Shown here one piece after another: positions 33,985-43,046 of a DNA stretch of 48,242 bases. The DNA is from Bacteroides sp. 519 (lineage in GTDB: Bacteria > Bacteroidota > Bacteroidia > Bacteroidales > Bacteroidaceae). How positions within the stretch are numbered: position 1 is the stretch's first letter; each line of letters begins with the position of its first letter. A program made the position numbers and the translations under genes. The stretch is taken from the NCBI RefSeq assembly GCF_010500955.1, contig NZ_QVMJ01000035.1:1-48242 (forward strand). The letters run 5' to 3'. The notes below the pieces were generated by a model, which made no database searches, was not told the origin of the DNA, and saw nothing but the letters and a program-made list of their open reading frames with translations.

Positions 33985-34671
33985 CTAATCCATTGTAGCC
34001 TCTTTCATAAAATTATAGAGCCACTCTAAAGCAACAAAATCTTTAATTATAAGATCGGCAAAGCCGGTTGAGTACACATCTTCATTTATAGGTTGTATCT
34101 TCTCAACCCAAATACCCTTCCGTTGAATCCAAGGTTGAAAATAATCCGAAAGGTCATTAGCGATAAGGCGTTTGTATTCATCTCCACGAACGGTATATCC
34201 GTTATCCAGAACGGTTTCCTGTGTTACTCGTTGAAATTCTTCGGCATCATATATTACAGCATCACGAAAGTTATCCATAACCTTTTTCTGAGGTTGAAAA
34301 AGACCAAGACCAAGGGTATACGCATCCTGTTGTAGTTCTAAAAAATATCCGGGATGATCTTTCCACTCTTCACGGGTAACAGGTTGCTGAAATGTCATCC
34401 ACATAAATGTTTTATATGGATCTTTATTTTTTGAGAAGCGGGTATCTCTGTAAATACGTGATATAGCCCGGTGAGGACGCATTTCGAATTGACTATCTAT
34501 ATTCTGCATAACCGGATAAAGGGCCTGGAATAATGCCTTTAGCGGATTTATTAACTCGGATTCGTAAATGTGTTTATGGGCGTCAAACCATTCTTTGTTA
34601 TTATTCTCACTCAGGTCTTTAAAGAATTGGAAAGTTTTGGGTGTAAAACCTTTGAATGTTTGATTTTTCAT
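33985..34671 (-). CDS. DUF2461 domain protein
   Basis: 228 residues, the family's usual size. It starts FKGFTPKTFQFFKDLSENNN with the typical WFDAHKHIYES, and carries RIYRDTRFSKNKDPYKTFM and PGYFLELQQDAYTLGLGL, the recognisable core of DUF2461 (TIGR02453). Cytoplasmic, function unknown. A 30-bp-arm hairpin at 34692-34765 stands just upstream of its ATG, between it and the HIT gene on the same strand. Confidence 0.9.
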   Translation of the reverse strand: MKNQTFKGFTPKTFQFFKDLSENNNKEWFDAHKHIYESELINPLKALFQALYPVMQNIDSQFEMRPHRAISRIYRDTRFSKNKDPYKTFMWMTFQQPVTREEWKDHPGYFLELQQDAYTLGLGLFQPQKKVMDNFRDAVIYDAEEFQRVTQETVLDNGYTVRGDEYKRLIANDLSDYFQPWIQRKGIWVEKIQPINEDVYSTGFADLIIKDFVALEWLYNFMKEATMD

Positions 34672-34691
34672 ACTTCGTTAAATCAATTTTA

Positions 34692-34765
34692 AAACACAGA
34701 TTAACGCGGATTAACGCAGATTTTTCTCATATTTAATCTGCGTTAATCCGCGTTAATCTGCGTTT
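34692..34765. repeat. Hairpin of GATTAACGCG decamers
   Basis: Arms 34692-34721 and 34736-34765 pair over 30 bp with one mismatch. Each arm is a tandem of GATTAACGCG/GATTAACGCA decamers. The 14-base loop is AT-rich and lacks the GATGCCGCATGG word. It lies 14 bases beyond the HIT stop and 21 bases before the DUF2461 start, so it may end or stabilise the greA-HIT message. Confidence 0.85.
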
Positions 34766-34778
34766 CTAGAAACATTTA

Positions 34779-35177
34779 TCATTCATCCCAAGCCTTGCGA
34801 ATATTCTCCGCAATACTGGTAAACTCTTCTTGAGTTAGTTTAAGTTTTGGGTTCGAAAATAGCATATCCGATTCTTTATTAATTGGTATCAGGTGTATGT
34901 GTGCATGTGGAACTTCGAGTCCAATCACTGCCACCCCTACCCTTTTGCAAGGTATTGCTTTTTCTATTGCTTTGGCTACGCTTTTAGCAAAGACATGCAT
35001 CTCTGCCAAATCGTTATCTGTTATATCAAAAATATAATCAATCTCTTGTTTAGGTATAACCAAGGTATGTCCCTTAACAAGTGGGTTAATATCCAGAAAT
35101 GCATAAAATTTGTCGTTTTCGGCAATCTTATAACTTGGAATTTCGCCTGCAACTATTTTACTGAATATGGTAGCCAT
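34779..35177 (-). CDS. HIT-family (histidine triad) hydrolase
   Basis: 132 residues. Starts TIFSKIVAGEIPSYKIAEND and carries the histidine triad HAHIHLIPI near residue 100. Hint-type proteins cleave nucleoside phosphoramidates or acyl-adenylates; the natural substrate here is not known. It follows greA by 16 bases on the same strand, as in many Bacteroidota, so it is probably in the same operon and under the greA leader control. C-terminal tail FTSIAENIRKAWDE is normal. Confidence 0.93.
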   Translation of the reverse strand: MATIFSKIVAGEIPSYKIAENDKFYAFLDINPLVKGHTLVIPKQEIDYIFDITDNDLAEMHVFAKSVAKAIEKAIPCKRVGVAVIGLEVPHAHIHLIPINKESDMLFSNPKLKLTQEEFTSIAENIRKAWDE

Positions 35178-35193
35178 AATGGTATTTGTGTTT

Positions 35194-35658
35194 TTAGAAT
35201 GAGATGTTCATTACTTCCAAACTGATGTTTCCCTGAGGCACCTGTATCTCGGCAACATCGCCCACTTTCTTGCCCAGTAAACCTTTGGCAATAGGGGTAC
35301 TAACCGAAATTTTGCCCTCTTTGAGGTTTGCTTCGCTTTCCGAAACAATGGTGTATGTCATCTTCATACCATTCTTCACGTTTTTCAACTCTACTTTATT
35401 TAGAATCTGAACACAATCGGTTTGCAATTTTGATTCGTCTATAATTTTAGCTTCGCCTATTGTTTCTTTCAGTCTGCTGATTTTCATTTCCAAAAGTGCT
35501 TGCGCCTCTTTAGCCGCATCATATTCTGCATTCTCGGACAAATCGCCTTTGTCGCGTGCTTCTGCAATCTGCCTGGAGATTTCCGGTCTGTTTACAGTTT
35601 CAAGTATTCTCAATTCTTCCACTAACTTTTTGTAGCCTTCTTCAGACATATAAGCCAT
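35194..35658 (-). CDS. greA: Transcription elongation factor GreA
   Basis: 154 residues. N-terminal antiparallel coiled coil (about 1-75: YMSEEGYKKLVEELRILETV, then LSENAEYDAAKEAQALLE, with the acidic tip DKGDLSENAEYD) and a C-terminal FKBP-like globular domain (ISVSTPIAKGLLGKKVGDV). It reaches into the RNA polymerase secondary channel and induces cleavage of backtracked RNA. A strong AGGAGGAAATACATC precedes the ATG. Upstream, a promoter (35763-35794) is followed by a terminator-like hairpin in the leader, suggesting attenuation. Confidence 0.96.
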   Translation of the reverse strand: MAYMSEEGYKKLVEELRILETVNRPEISRQIAEARDKGDLSENAEYDAAKEAQALLEMKISRLKETIGEAKIIDESKLQTDCVQILNKVELKNVKNGMKMTYTIVSESEANLKEGKISVSTPIAKGLLGKKVGDVAEIQVPQGNISLEVMNISF

Positions 35659-35705
35659 GATGTATTTCCTCCTAATTTAATTTTAATATTAAACGGTCAT
35701 ATAAA

Positions 35706-35740
35706 ACAAAAAAGAATTCCAACATGTTGACATGTTGGAA
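35706..35740 (-). terminator. Terminator-like hairpin in the greA leader (possible attenuator)
   Basis: Minus strand: TTCCAACATG-TCAA-CATGTTGGAA (35717-35740, perfect 10-bp stem) followed by TTCTTTTTTG. It can end read-through from the upstream DUF4369 gene, but also lies downstream of a good promoter whose first ORF is greA. Confidence 0.75.
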
Positions 35741-35762
35741 CCCTCTCTATATTTTCACTTTG

Positions 35763-35794
35763 CAAAGATAGGCCTTTAAAAAGTAAATTTCAAA
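35763..35794 (-). promoter_or_regulatory. Promoter of greA-HIT
   Basis: Minus-strand TTTG (35791-35794), 20 bases, TATCTTTG (35763-35770): full match to TTTG-N-TAnnTTTG. It lies after the DUF4369 stop and about 100 bases before the greA ATG. Confidence 0.65.
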
Positions 35795-35837
35795 TATAAA
35801 AGCCTGTTATGTAACATAATTTAAGAACGAACCTTTT

Positions 35838-36992
35838 TTATAATAATGATTTAACGGTTGCATCCAGATCTTTCACATCTTCGCCCCTCTTAAATAATTC
35901 ATTTTGCTTATTTATAAGGAAATAAGTGGGCAACTGCTGAACATTATATAAAGATAACTGAGACGAGTAAACGCCTTGCGGATCTCTTACGCAAATCCAT
36001 GGAAGGTTGTGTGCGGCAGTTTTCCAGAAGTGTTCATCGGCATCAAAAGATATCTGATAAATCTCCAGACCTTTATCCGAATATTTGTCATATAAGTCGC
36101 GTAACATAAAGTTATGTTCGGGCGATACCGGATGTTGATATACGGTAAAATCCAATAATATCACTTTCCCGGCTAAATCGGTCAGTTTGCGGGTATTGCC
36201 TTTTATGTCTTTCAATTGAATATCTATTAATCCGGTTGTATTAATCTCAAACTCTTGGGTATTGGCTGCAGATGTTTCGCGTGGGGTGCGGGTGTTACGC
36301 ATGCCTTTAATTACCAGGTTATATAGATTTTTAGAACGTTCGGCATGCGGATAGAAGTTCTCAAGACTGGTTGCTACAGCAGCAAAACTCTTAATATCGT
36401 CTTTGTTGTTTAAGGGGTCGAACAACAAGTAGTTATTGATGCGCTGAAACAAAGCAAAATATGCCGCAGCGGTATTAGGAGCCGCGTATATATACTGCGT
36501 TTTAACTTCTTCTTTATAAGCATTAATTAAAGCATTCAAGCTATCTTCGAATGCAGGGTTGGTTAATCTGTTTTGTTGTGCCGATTGCATCAGGGTATTA
36601 ACATCGTTCTGTAACTTAATTTGCTTAAGTGTTAATTCCTTGATTTTGATACTGTTGGGCGACCCTTCTACCTGATAGGCTGTTGTAAACTTATCGTAAG
36701 GGGCATTGATTGTAACAGTTTCGGTGCTATCAACAGAGAAGTTTATAATTTTATTTTCGATGCGTAGTCTGTAAAACTCAGGCGATTCGGGCTTTTGCCC
36801 TTTAAACGTAAATGTACCACTACTTTTTATCTTAGCCGAATCCAATACTACCACCCCACCTATTTGCGAGGCTTCCAGATAAATCTTCTTTCCTTCGGCT
36901 CCGGTAACTTCGCCTGTAACTGTAAATTTAGGACCTGTATTACATGCACTCAAAAGTAATATAACAAAGGCAAAAAAGGATATTTGTCTCAT
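35838..36992 (-). CDS. DUF4369/thioredoxin-like lipoprotein lacking the CxxC motif
   Basis: 384 residues. Lipoprotein signal with lipobox LSAC (Cys17), an N-terminal DUF4369-type beta domain (about 20-110, FTVTGEVTGAEGKKIYLEAS), a helical middle (about 115-245) and a C-terminal TlpA-like thioredoxin fold (about 250-384). The site where WCxxC is expected reads FTVYQHPVSPEHN, without cysteine, so it should not exchange disulfides in the usual way. The cis-proline region (QQLPTYFLINKQNELFKRG) is intact. Many Bacteroidota have several such proteins, their roles mostly unknown. It faces the periplasm or the surface. Confidence 0.85.
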   Translation of the reverse strand: MRQISFFAFVILLLSACNTGPKFTVTGEVTGAEGKKIYLEASQIGGVVVLDSAKIKSSGTFTFKGQKPESPEFYRLRIENKIINFSVDSTETVTINAPYDKFTTAYQVEGSPNSIKIKELTLKQIKLQNDVNTLMQSAQQNRLTNPAFEDSLNALINAYKEEVKTQYIYAAPNTAAAYFALFQRINNYLLFDPLNNKDDIKSFAAVATSLENFYPHAERSKNLYNLVIKGMRNTRTPRETSAANTQEFEINTTGLIDIQLKDIKGNTRKLTDLAGKVILLDFTVYQHPVSPEHNFMLRDLYDKYSDKGLEIYQISFDADEHFWKTAAHNLPWICVRDPQGVYSSQLSLYNVQQLPTYFLINKQNELFKRGEDVKDLDATVKSLL

Positions 36993-37125
36993 ATGTGCGT
37001 TTTATTTTAATGCAAATATAAGTCTTTTCGGTTTTACTCAAAGCATTTAGCCTGAATTATTCATATTCAAGAATGGAAGGAGTTAATTGAACTGGCCAAA
37101 ATAGATTCTAATGCCGTTGATAAGT

Positions 37126-37227
37126 GCTATATAGCTTGAGAGATTAATGCTATATAGCTCTGAGGGTCAATGCTATATAGTTCAGGGGGTCGATGCTATA
37201 TAGCTCAAGACTGCTTTTCTATATAGC
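37126..37227. repeat. Array B: five GCTATATAG cores at an exact 23-bp period
   Basis: Cores at 37126, 37149, 37172, 37195 and 37218, every step 23 bp. It is a diverged second copy of array A (311-412): same unit count, same period, the same G-to-T change in the first base of the fifth core, and a matching fourth spacer. The last core runs straight into the following hairpin. Confidence 0.86.
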
Positions 37228-37333
37228 GCGAAAGGATGAAGGCACGAAAGCACGAAAGGATGAAGGCACGAAAGGATAAAAGTGTTTTTTTCATGCCTTC
37301 GTGCTTTCATCCTTTCGTGCCTTCGCGCCTTTA
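37226..37333. repeat. Hairpin of GGCACGAAAGGATGAA units following array B
   Basis: Left arm 37226-37275 repeats GCACGAAAG and GGATGAA; right arm 37291-37333 repeats the complement, with a T-rich loop. Its words (GCGCGAAAG, GGCACGAAAGG) are the same as in the hairpin after mscL (22407-22486). Confidence 0.8.
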
Positions 37334-37452
37334 TCAACAGCAGCAGTTTCTTTTTCTTCTGCTTTTTCTGATGTTCTGTTCTGTTATGTTCTGTTCTGTT
37401 ATGTTCTGTTGCCATAGTATTACCATTTTTCTTCTGTTGGTGTTTGTCAAAA
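37333..37452. repeat. T-rich dispersed element, copy 3
   Basis: Begins TATCAACAGCAGCAGTTTCT, has ATGTTCTGTTCTGTT pentamer runs, and ends with GCCATAGTATTACCATTTTT and a GTTTGTC. Minus strand: an ATG at 37415 opens MATEHNRTEHNRTEH, while the continuation TSEKAEEKETAAVDK lies in another frame; the pentamer run lies between them. Confidence 0.75.
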
Positions 37453-37471
37453 TAGGAAACATTCGTTGAAA

Positions 37472-37587
37472 AGCCTGCTTTTACAGGCTCAACTCAATAA
37501 TTGAACTGCCCTTTCAGGGCGCTAGGGCGTGGTTCTGTTATTACCCCAGGTGTTACCTGGGGCTGAATTAACCTGCCACTTCGTGGC
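37472..37587. repeat. String of four small perfect hairpins
   Basis: AGCCTG/CAGGCT (37472-37489), GCCCT-TTC-AGGGC (37508-37520), CCCCAGGT-GTT-ACCTGGGG (37544-37562) and GCCAC-TTC-GTGGC (37575-37587). Three have 3-base loops. The CCCTTTCAGGGC word recurs in the foldback element at 42738-42957. Nothing else is seen up to the cysE promoter. Confidence 0.75.
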
Positions 37588-37829
37588 GAATGAATACTTC
37601 CAAATATAACTGAGTATTAACTCTGGGCATGTACGATATATTATTCGTATATGTAACATAATCAGAACAAAGAAGCAGTTACTGTTTTGCAGCATATCTA
37701 CCATAAAATGATCGCAGTTATGCAATACTTCATCCATTTATCTGCAATTAACTCTCTTTTTTTTCTCAGTTTCAACACAAAGAGCACGAATAATTGAGGT
37801 TAAATGTACGTTTAATGGATTCTAACCTG

Positions 37830-37837
37830 TATCTTTG
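37830..37837 (+). promoter_or_regulatory. -7 element for cysE
   Basis: TATCTTTG matches TAnnTTTG, 28 bases before the ATG at 37865. No clear -33 TTTG. Confidence 0.55.
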
Positions 37838-37864
37838 CACATTATAAAAGAAGAGTGCATTCCC

Positions 37865-38783
<919 letters not shown>

Positions 38784-38881
38784 TAATGAAAAAACAAAAT
38801 AATTATGAATATGAATAACAAGAATAATGAAAATAATGAAAATATTGAAAACAACGTTGTTAATAACTATATTGGGAAGCT

Positions 38882-38913
38882 AACTCTCAATTCTCAACTC
38901 TCAACTCTCAACT
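38882..38913. repeat. AACTCTC heptamer run before the four-helix-bundle gene
   Basis: AACTCTC units ending 3 bases before the ATG at 38917; complementary to the run at 38749-38783 and in the same direction as the run at 39284-39314. Confidence 0.8.
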
Positions 38914-38916
38914 AAC

Positions 38917-39276
38917 ATGGGTAGAGGTATTGTAGGGCAAAAATCGTATACTTTTGCTTTACGGATAATAAACGCATATAAATATCTAACTACAAATATG
39001 CATGAATATGTTCTTTCAAAACAAATGTTGAGAAGCGGTACAGCAATAGGTGCACTTTGTCGTGAAGCAGAACATGCTCAAAGTCGTGCTGATTTTATAA
39101 ATAAAATGAATATAGCTTTAAAGGAAGCCAATGAAACAGAATACTGGTTGATGTTATTGAAGGATAGTGAATATATTGATGAAGATTCCTATAACTCAAT
39201 AGAAAAAGATTGTGATGAACTTATAAAGATGTTAGTTTCCATAGTTAAAACAACAAAAAAGACCCAAGTAAAATGA
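38917..39276 (+). CDS. Four-helix-bundle protein (S23/IVS-type, PF05635-like)
   Basis: 119 residues, all helical. Family signatures are visible: SYTFALRIINAYKYL, EYVLSKQMLRSGTAIGALCR, EAEHAQSRADFINKMNIALK and EANETEYWLMLLKDSEYIDE. Members occur free, in 23S rRNA intervening sequences and as Avd in diversity-generating retroelements; no reverse transcriptase or rRNA is seen here. Heptamer repeat runs border it on both sides, with AACTAACATGG at the start codon. Base composition appears more AT-rich than the neighbours cysE and rlmL. It may be a recently inserted gene; function unknown. Confidence 0.85.
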   Translation: MGRGIVGQKSYTFALRIINAYKYLTTNMHEYVLSKQMLRSGTAIGALCREAEHAQSRADFINKMNIALKEANETEYWLMLLKDSEYIDEDSYNSIEKDCDELIKMLVSIVKTTKKTQVK

Positions 39277-39282
39277 CAGATA

Positions 39283-39314
<32 letters not shown>

Positions 39315-39323
39315 AGCTTTGAA

Positions 39324-40478
39324 ATGATAGCTAAAACTTTTCAAGGTTTGGAAGAAGTCTTGGCTACAGAATTAACAAACCTTGGAGCTAACGATGTACA
39401 GATAGGCCGTCGGATGGTATCCTTTTCCGGCGATAAAGCAATGATGTACAAAGCAAACTTTTGTTTGCGCACGGCTATCCGTATCTTGAAACCAATAAGT
39501 AACTTTACGGCAAAGAATGCCGATGAAGTGTACGAGAAAGTAAAAGCTATAAAGTGGGAAGATTTCCTGGATGTTGATAAAACCATAGCAGTAGATGCTG
39601 TTGTTTTCAGCGACGAGTTCCGTCACTCCAAGTTTGTATCTTACAAGGTAAAAGATGCCATAGTAGATTATTTCCGCGAAAAGTTTGGCAAACGCCCTTC
39701 GGTACGACTAAGCAATCCTGATATTGCATTAAATATTCATATCGCCCATACTACCTGTACGCTTTCTCTTGATTCTTCGGGAGAGTCTTTGCACCGTCGC
39801 GGTTATCGTCAGGAAGCAGTAGAAGCTCCATTGAACGAGGTGCTTGCCGCCGGTATGATATTAATGAGCGGTTGGAAAGGCGATTGCGATTTAATTGACC
39901 CCATGTGTGGTTCGGGAACGATCCCTATTGAAGCTGCACTGATTGCCCGTAACATTGCTCCCGGAGTATTCCGCAAAGAGTTTGCCTTCGAAAAATGGGT
40001 AGACTTTGATCAGGACCTCTTCGATGATATCTATAACGACGATACCAAGGAACGCCCTTTCAACCATAAAATTTATGGTTACGATAATAATCCTGCAGCA
40101 AATACCATTGCCATGCACAATGTTAAAGCAGCAGGAGTATCAAAAGATATCGTATTGAAAGTTCAACCGTTCCAGCAATTTGAACAACCCAAAGAAAAAT
40201 CAATCATGATAACCAATCCGCCTTATGGTGAACGTATATCAAGTCGCGACCTGCTGGGCTTGTACCAAATGATTGGCGAACGATTGAAACATGGATTTAC
40301 CGGAAATACCGCATGGATACTCAGCTATCGCGAAGAATGTTTCGACCAGATAGGACTGAAACCAACTAAAAAAATACCCTTGTTTAATGGATCGTTAGAA
40401 TGTGAGTATCGCCAGTATGATATATTTCAGGGCAAACATAAAGAATTCAAAAAGGAGGTAAAGGAGAGAAGGAGGTAA
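39324..40478 (+). CDS. rlmL: THUMP-domain class I SAM-dependent rRNA methyltransferase (RlmL-like)
   Basis: 384 residues from the ATG at 39324 (MIAKTFQGLEEVLATEL). A THUMP domain (about 40-155) precedes a Rossmann-fold methyltransferase with the SAM motif DPMCGSGTIPIEAALIARN and the catalytic motif TNPPYGERIS, typical of N2-guanine methyltransferases acting on 23S rRNA G2445. The second RlmK half of the E. coli protein is absent. The in-frame ATG at 39273 overlaps the preceding gene and adds 17 repeat-encoded residues, so it is not favoured. The TAA stop lies in the following repeat. Confidence 0.9.
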   Translation: MIAKTFQGLEEVLATELTNLGANDVQIGRRMVSFSGDKAMMYKANFCLRTAIRILKPISNFTAKNADEVYEKVKAIKWEDFLDVDKTIAVDAVVFSDEFRHSKFVSYKVKDAIVDYFREKFGKRPSVRLSNPDIALNIHIAHTTCTLSLDSSGESLHRRGYRQEAVEAPLNEVLAAGMILMSGWKGDCDLIDPMCGSGTIPIEAALIARNIAPGVFRKEFAFEKWVDFDQDLFDDIYNDDTKERPFNHKIYGYDNNPAANTIAMHNVKAAGVSKDIVLKVQPFQQFEQPKEKSIMITNPPYGERISSRDLLGLYQMIGERLKHGFTGNTAWILSYREECFDQIGLKPTKKIPLFNGSLECEYRQYDIFQGKHKEFKKEVKERRR

Positions 40479-40545
40479 AGTGAGGTAAAGAATAAGCCAT
40501 GCGGCATCGTTATCTTTACCTCCTTTACCTCACTTTACCTCACTC
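40451..40545. repeat. GGTAAAGTGA-unit hairpin with CCATGCGGCATC loop
   Basis: Left arm of GGAGGTAAAG/TGAGGTAAAG units up to 40490, loop with CCATGCGGCATC at 40497-40508 (the reverse complement of GATGCCGCATGG), right arm of CTTTACCTCA units to 40545. The rlmL-like stop TAA (40476-40478) is within the left arm. Confidence 0.85.
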
Positions 40546-40561
40546 AAATACTTATAAAATC

Positions 40562-42691
40562 ATGAAAAAAGCACTATTAACCCTTATCATTGCCCTTATG
40601 GCAGGAAATATACAAGCACAGTTGCATCTTCCTACATTGGAAGAATTAATACCAGGTGGGTCGCAGTATAAATTCGCCGAAAACATTTATGGTTTACAGT
40701 GGTGGGGCGACATCTGTATTAAACCAGAAACAGATAAGGTTATAAGTATTAACCCGGCAACCGGAAAAGAAAAAGTACTTTTTACTTTGGCCGATGTAAA
40801 TAAGAAGCTTAAGGCTTTGGATATCAATCCTATTAGCCACCTTTATAACATCCGGTTTTTATGGGCGGACCAAACTAAGATACTGATTAGTTACCCCGAC
40901 AAGTATGTTGTTTATGATTTCAAGAAAAATGAAGTTACAAACATCCGGAAAATAAACTCGAATAAGGCTAATAACAAAGATTATGAATACAAATCGGGTA
41001 ACCTGGCATATACCGTTGGTAACAATTTATATGTTAACAATGAGGCCATAACCAACGAGCCCGAAGGTGTTGTATGTGGTCAGTCGGTACACCGCAACGA
41101 ATTTGGTATTAACAAAGGAACTTTCTGGAGCCCCAAAGGAAACTTGTTGGCTTTCTACCGTATGGACGAAAGAATGGTTACCCAATATCCGTTGGTAGAC
41201 ATCACCACCCGCATAGCCGAGGTAAACAATGTACGTTACCCAATGGCAGGCACAACAAGCCATTTGGTTACCATTGGCATATACAACCCAAGCACTAAAG
41301 AAACCGTTTTCCTGAAAGTGGGCGATCCTACCGACCGCTATTTTACCAACATCTGTTGGTCGCCGGACGAAAAGAGCCTCTACTTGATAGAAGTAAACCG
41401 CGATCAGAATAAAGCAAAACTGTGTAGGTACGATGCAAAAACAGGCGAACTTCAAAAAATACTTTTTGAAGAAACGCATCCTAAGTACATCGAGCCTCAG
41501 TCTCCTATTGCTTTCCTTCCATGGGCACCCGACAGATTTATTTATCAGAGTCAGAACGATGGTTTCAACCACCTTTATCTGTACAATACCGATGGTGATT
41601 TATTGAAACAAATAACTTCGGGAAGCTGGCTGGTTAAAAACATAATAGGTTTCGACAGCAGTTGGGAAGAAGTTATTATTGCCAGTACAGAATACTCGCC
41701 CTTGCAAACAAATTACTTCAGGGTAAACACCAATACAGGTAAACGCACTCCTATTGGCAACGATGAAGGTGTACACAATTGCAAACTAAGCCATTCGGGC
41801 AGTTATGTAATTGATACCTACTCAACACCACAAACACCCAGAAAAATAGAAATAATAAATGTAAGGGGAGGCCAAAGCGGCATTACATTGCTCGAAGCCA
41901 GTAATCCTTATAAGAACTACGATATGCCACATTTTGAAACCGGGGTAATTAAAGCCGATGATGAAATTACGGATTTATACTACCGCATAACCAAGCCGGC
42001 AGATTTTGATGCAACCAAAAAGTACCCTGTTATTGTTTATGTATATGGTGGTCCGCATGCACAAATGGTAACTAACTCGTGGCAATATGGTGCCCGCGGA
42101 TGGGATATTTACATGGCAAACAAGGGTTACATAATGTTTACTATCGATAACCGTGGCAGCAGTAACCGTGGATTGTACTTCGAAAACTGTACCTTCCGTC
42201 AGCTGGGTATTGAAGAAGGAAAAGATCAGGTAAAAGGGATAGAATACCTACGCTCACTGCCTTATGTTGATGCCAACCGTATTGGTGTGCATGGATGGAG
42301 CTACGGTGGCCACATGACTACTGCCTTGATGCTTCGTTATCCGAATATATTTAAAGTGGGTGTTGCAGGTGGTCCGGTAATAGATTGGCAATATTACGAG
42401 GTTATGTATGGCGAAAGATATATGGATACTCCACAGTCGAACCCCGAAGGTTATAAGGAATCGAACCTGAACAACCTGGCAGGTAACCTGAAAGGACATC
42501 TCCTGATTATTCACGATGATCATGATGATACTTGTGTGCCGCAGCATGCGTTATCGTTTATGAAAGCCTGTGTGGATGCACGCACCTATCCGGATTTGTT
42601 TATCTATCCCGGTCACAAACATAATGTAATGGGACGCGACCGTGTGCATTTGCATGAGAAGATAACAAGGTATTTTGAGGATCATTTGTGA
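40562..42691 (+). CDS. Dipeptidyl peptidase IV-type serine protease (S9B)
   Basis: 709 residues from the ATG at 40562. Signal peptide (MKKALLTLIIALMAGNIQAQ), beta-propeller domain (about 60-440) and alpha/beta-hydrolase catalytic domain (about 460-709). The nucleophile is Ser580 in GWSYGG; the acid lies in HDDHDDTCVP (about 650-658) and the base His is in PGHKHNV (about 685-687). It releases Xaa-Pro dipeptides in the periplasm. Starting at 40499 would add 21 residues encoded by the upstream hairpin and was rejected. With the two aminopeptidase P genes it points to use of proline-rich peptides. Confidence 0.92.
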   Translation: MKKALLTLIIALMAGNIQAQLHLPTLEELIPGGSQYKFAENIYGLQWWGDICIKPETDKVISINPATGKEKVLFTLADVNKKLKALDINPISHLYNIRFLWADQTKILISYPDKYVVYDFKKNEVTNIRKINSNKANNKDYEYKSGNLAYTVGNNLYVNNEAITNEPEGVVCGQSVHRNEFGINKGTFWSPKGNLLAFYRMDERMVTQYPLVDITTRIAEVNNVRYPMAGTTSHLVTIGIYNPSTKETVFLKVGDPTDRYFTNICWSPDEKSLYLIEVNRDQNKAKLCRYDAKTGELQKILFEETHPKYIEPQSPIAFLPWAPDRFIYQSQNDGFNHLYLYNTDGDLLKQITSGSWLVKNIIGFDSSWEEVIIASTEYSPLQTNYFRVNTNTGKRTPIGNDEGVHNCKLSHSGSYVIDTYSTPQTPRKIEIINVRGGQSGITLLEASNPYKNYDMPHFETGVIKADDEITDLYYRITKPADFDATKKYPVIVYVYGGPHAQMVTNSWQYGARGWDIYMANKGYIMFTIDNRGSSNRGLYFENCTFRQLGIEEGKDQVKGIEYLRSLPYVDANRIGVHGWSYGGHMTTALMLRYPNIFKVGVAGGPVIDWQYYEVMYGERYMDTPQSNPEGYKESNLNNLAGNLKGHLLIIHDDHDDTCVPQHALSFMKACVDARTYPDLFIYPGHKHNVMGRDRVHLHEKITRYFEDHL

Positions 42692-42710
42692 TACTTGCTC
42701 CGCAGGCTAT

Positions 42711-42723
42711 CCTCCTTTGGAGG
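42711..42723. repeat. Small perfect hairpin after the peptidase gene
   Basis: CCTCC-TTT-GGAGG, 20 bases after the stop. It has the same 3-base-loop design as the string at 37472-37587. Not followed by a T-run. Confidence 0.6.
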
Positions 42724-42737
42724 AAGTCCAATCGTTC

Positions 42738-42957
42738 TTTGAGTTTGTTAGCAATTACCCCGACAGGGGTAATATTTGCATAACCCCGGGTGAGCAAAGC
42801 GTAACCCGGGGTATATAACTCCCGATTACCTGAGCCCCGAAGGGGTTCAACCCTTTCAGGGCTGTTGTGAGTGGATTTAGTCTACCCCGGGTTACGCTCT
42901 GCTCACCCGGGGTTATGCAAATCTTACCCCTGCCGGGGTAATTGCTAACTCAAAAAG
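42738..42957. repeat. Nested foldback (inverted-repeat) element
   Basis: About 75-bp arms at 42738-42813 and 42883-42957 are near-identical inverted copies: three base differences and one 4-base indel (GAGTTTGTTAGC against GAGTTAGC). Each arm holds its own palindromes: TTACCCC-GACA-GGGGTAA and ACCCCGGGT...ACCCGGGGT around GAGCAAAGCGTA. The centre adds GCCCC-GAA-GGGG and CCCTTTCAGGG. It fills the gap before purD. No transposase is present. Confidence 0.88.
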
Positions 42958-43046
42958 CAAAAACTCTGTGAACTCTGTGGTAAATCGTACAATTGAACTT
43001 TTACCACAACCTCATAAAGCTTAAATTGAACAATAAATAATATAAC

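Noticed and set aside
37182..37469. Overlapping 77-residue ORFs on both strands
   Set aside because: Both are translations of array B, hairpin B and T-rich copy 3. Only the MATEHN start is discussed as a possible remnant.
38917..39276. Avd of a diversity-generating retroelement
   Set aside because: No reverse transcriptase, template repeat or variable repeat was seen nearby; the gene stands alone.
42738..42957. Insertion sequence
   Set aside because: Inverted arms are present, but there is no transposase and no clear target duplication.
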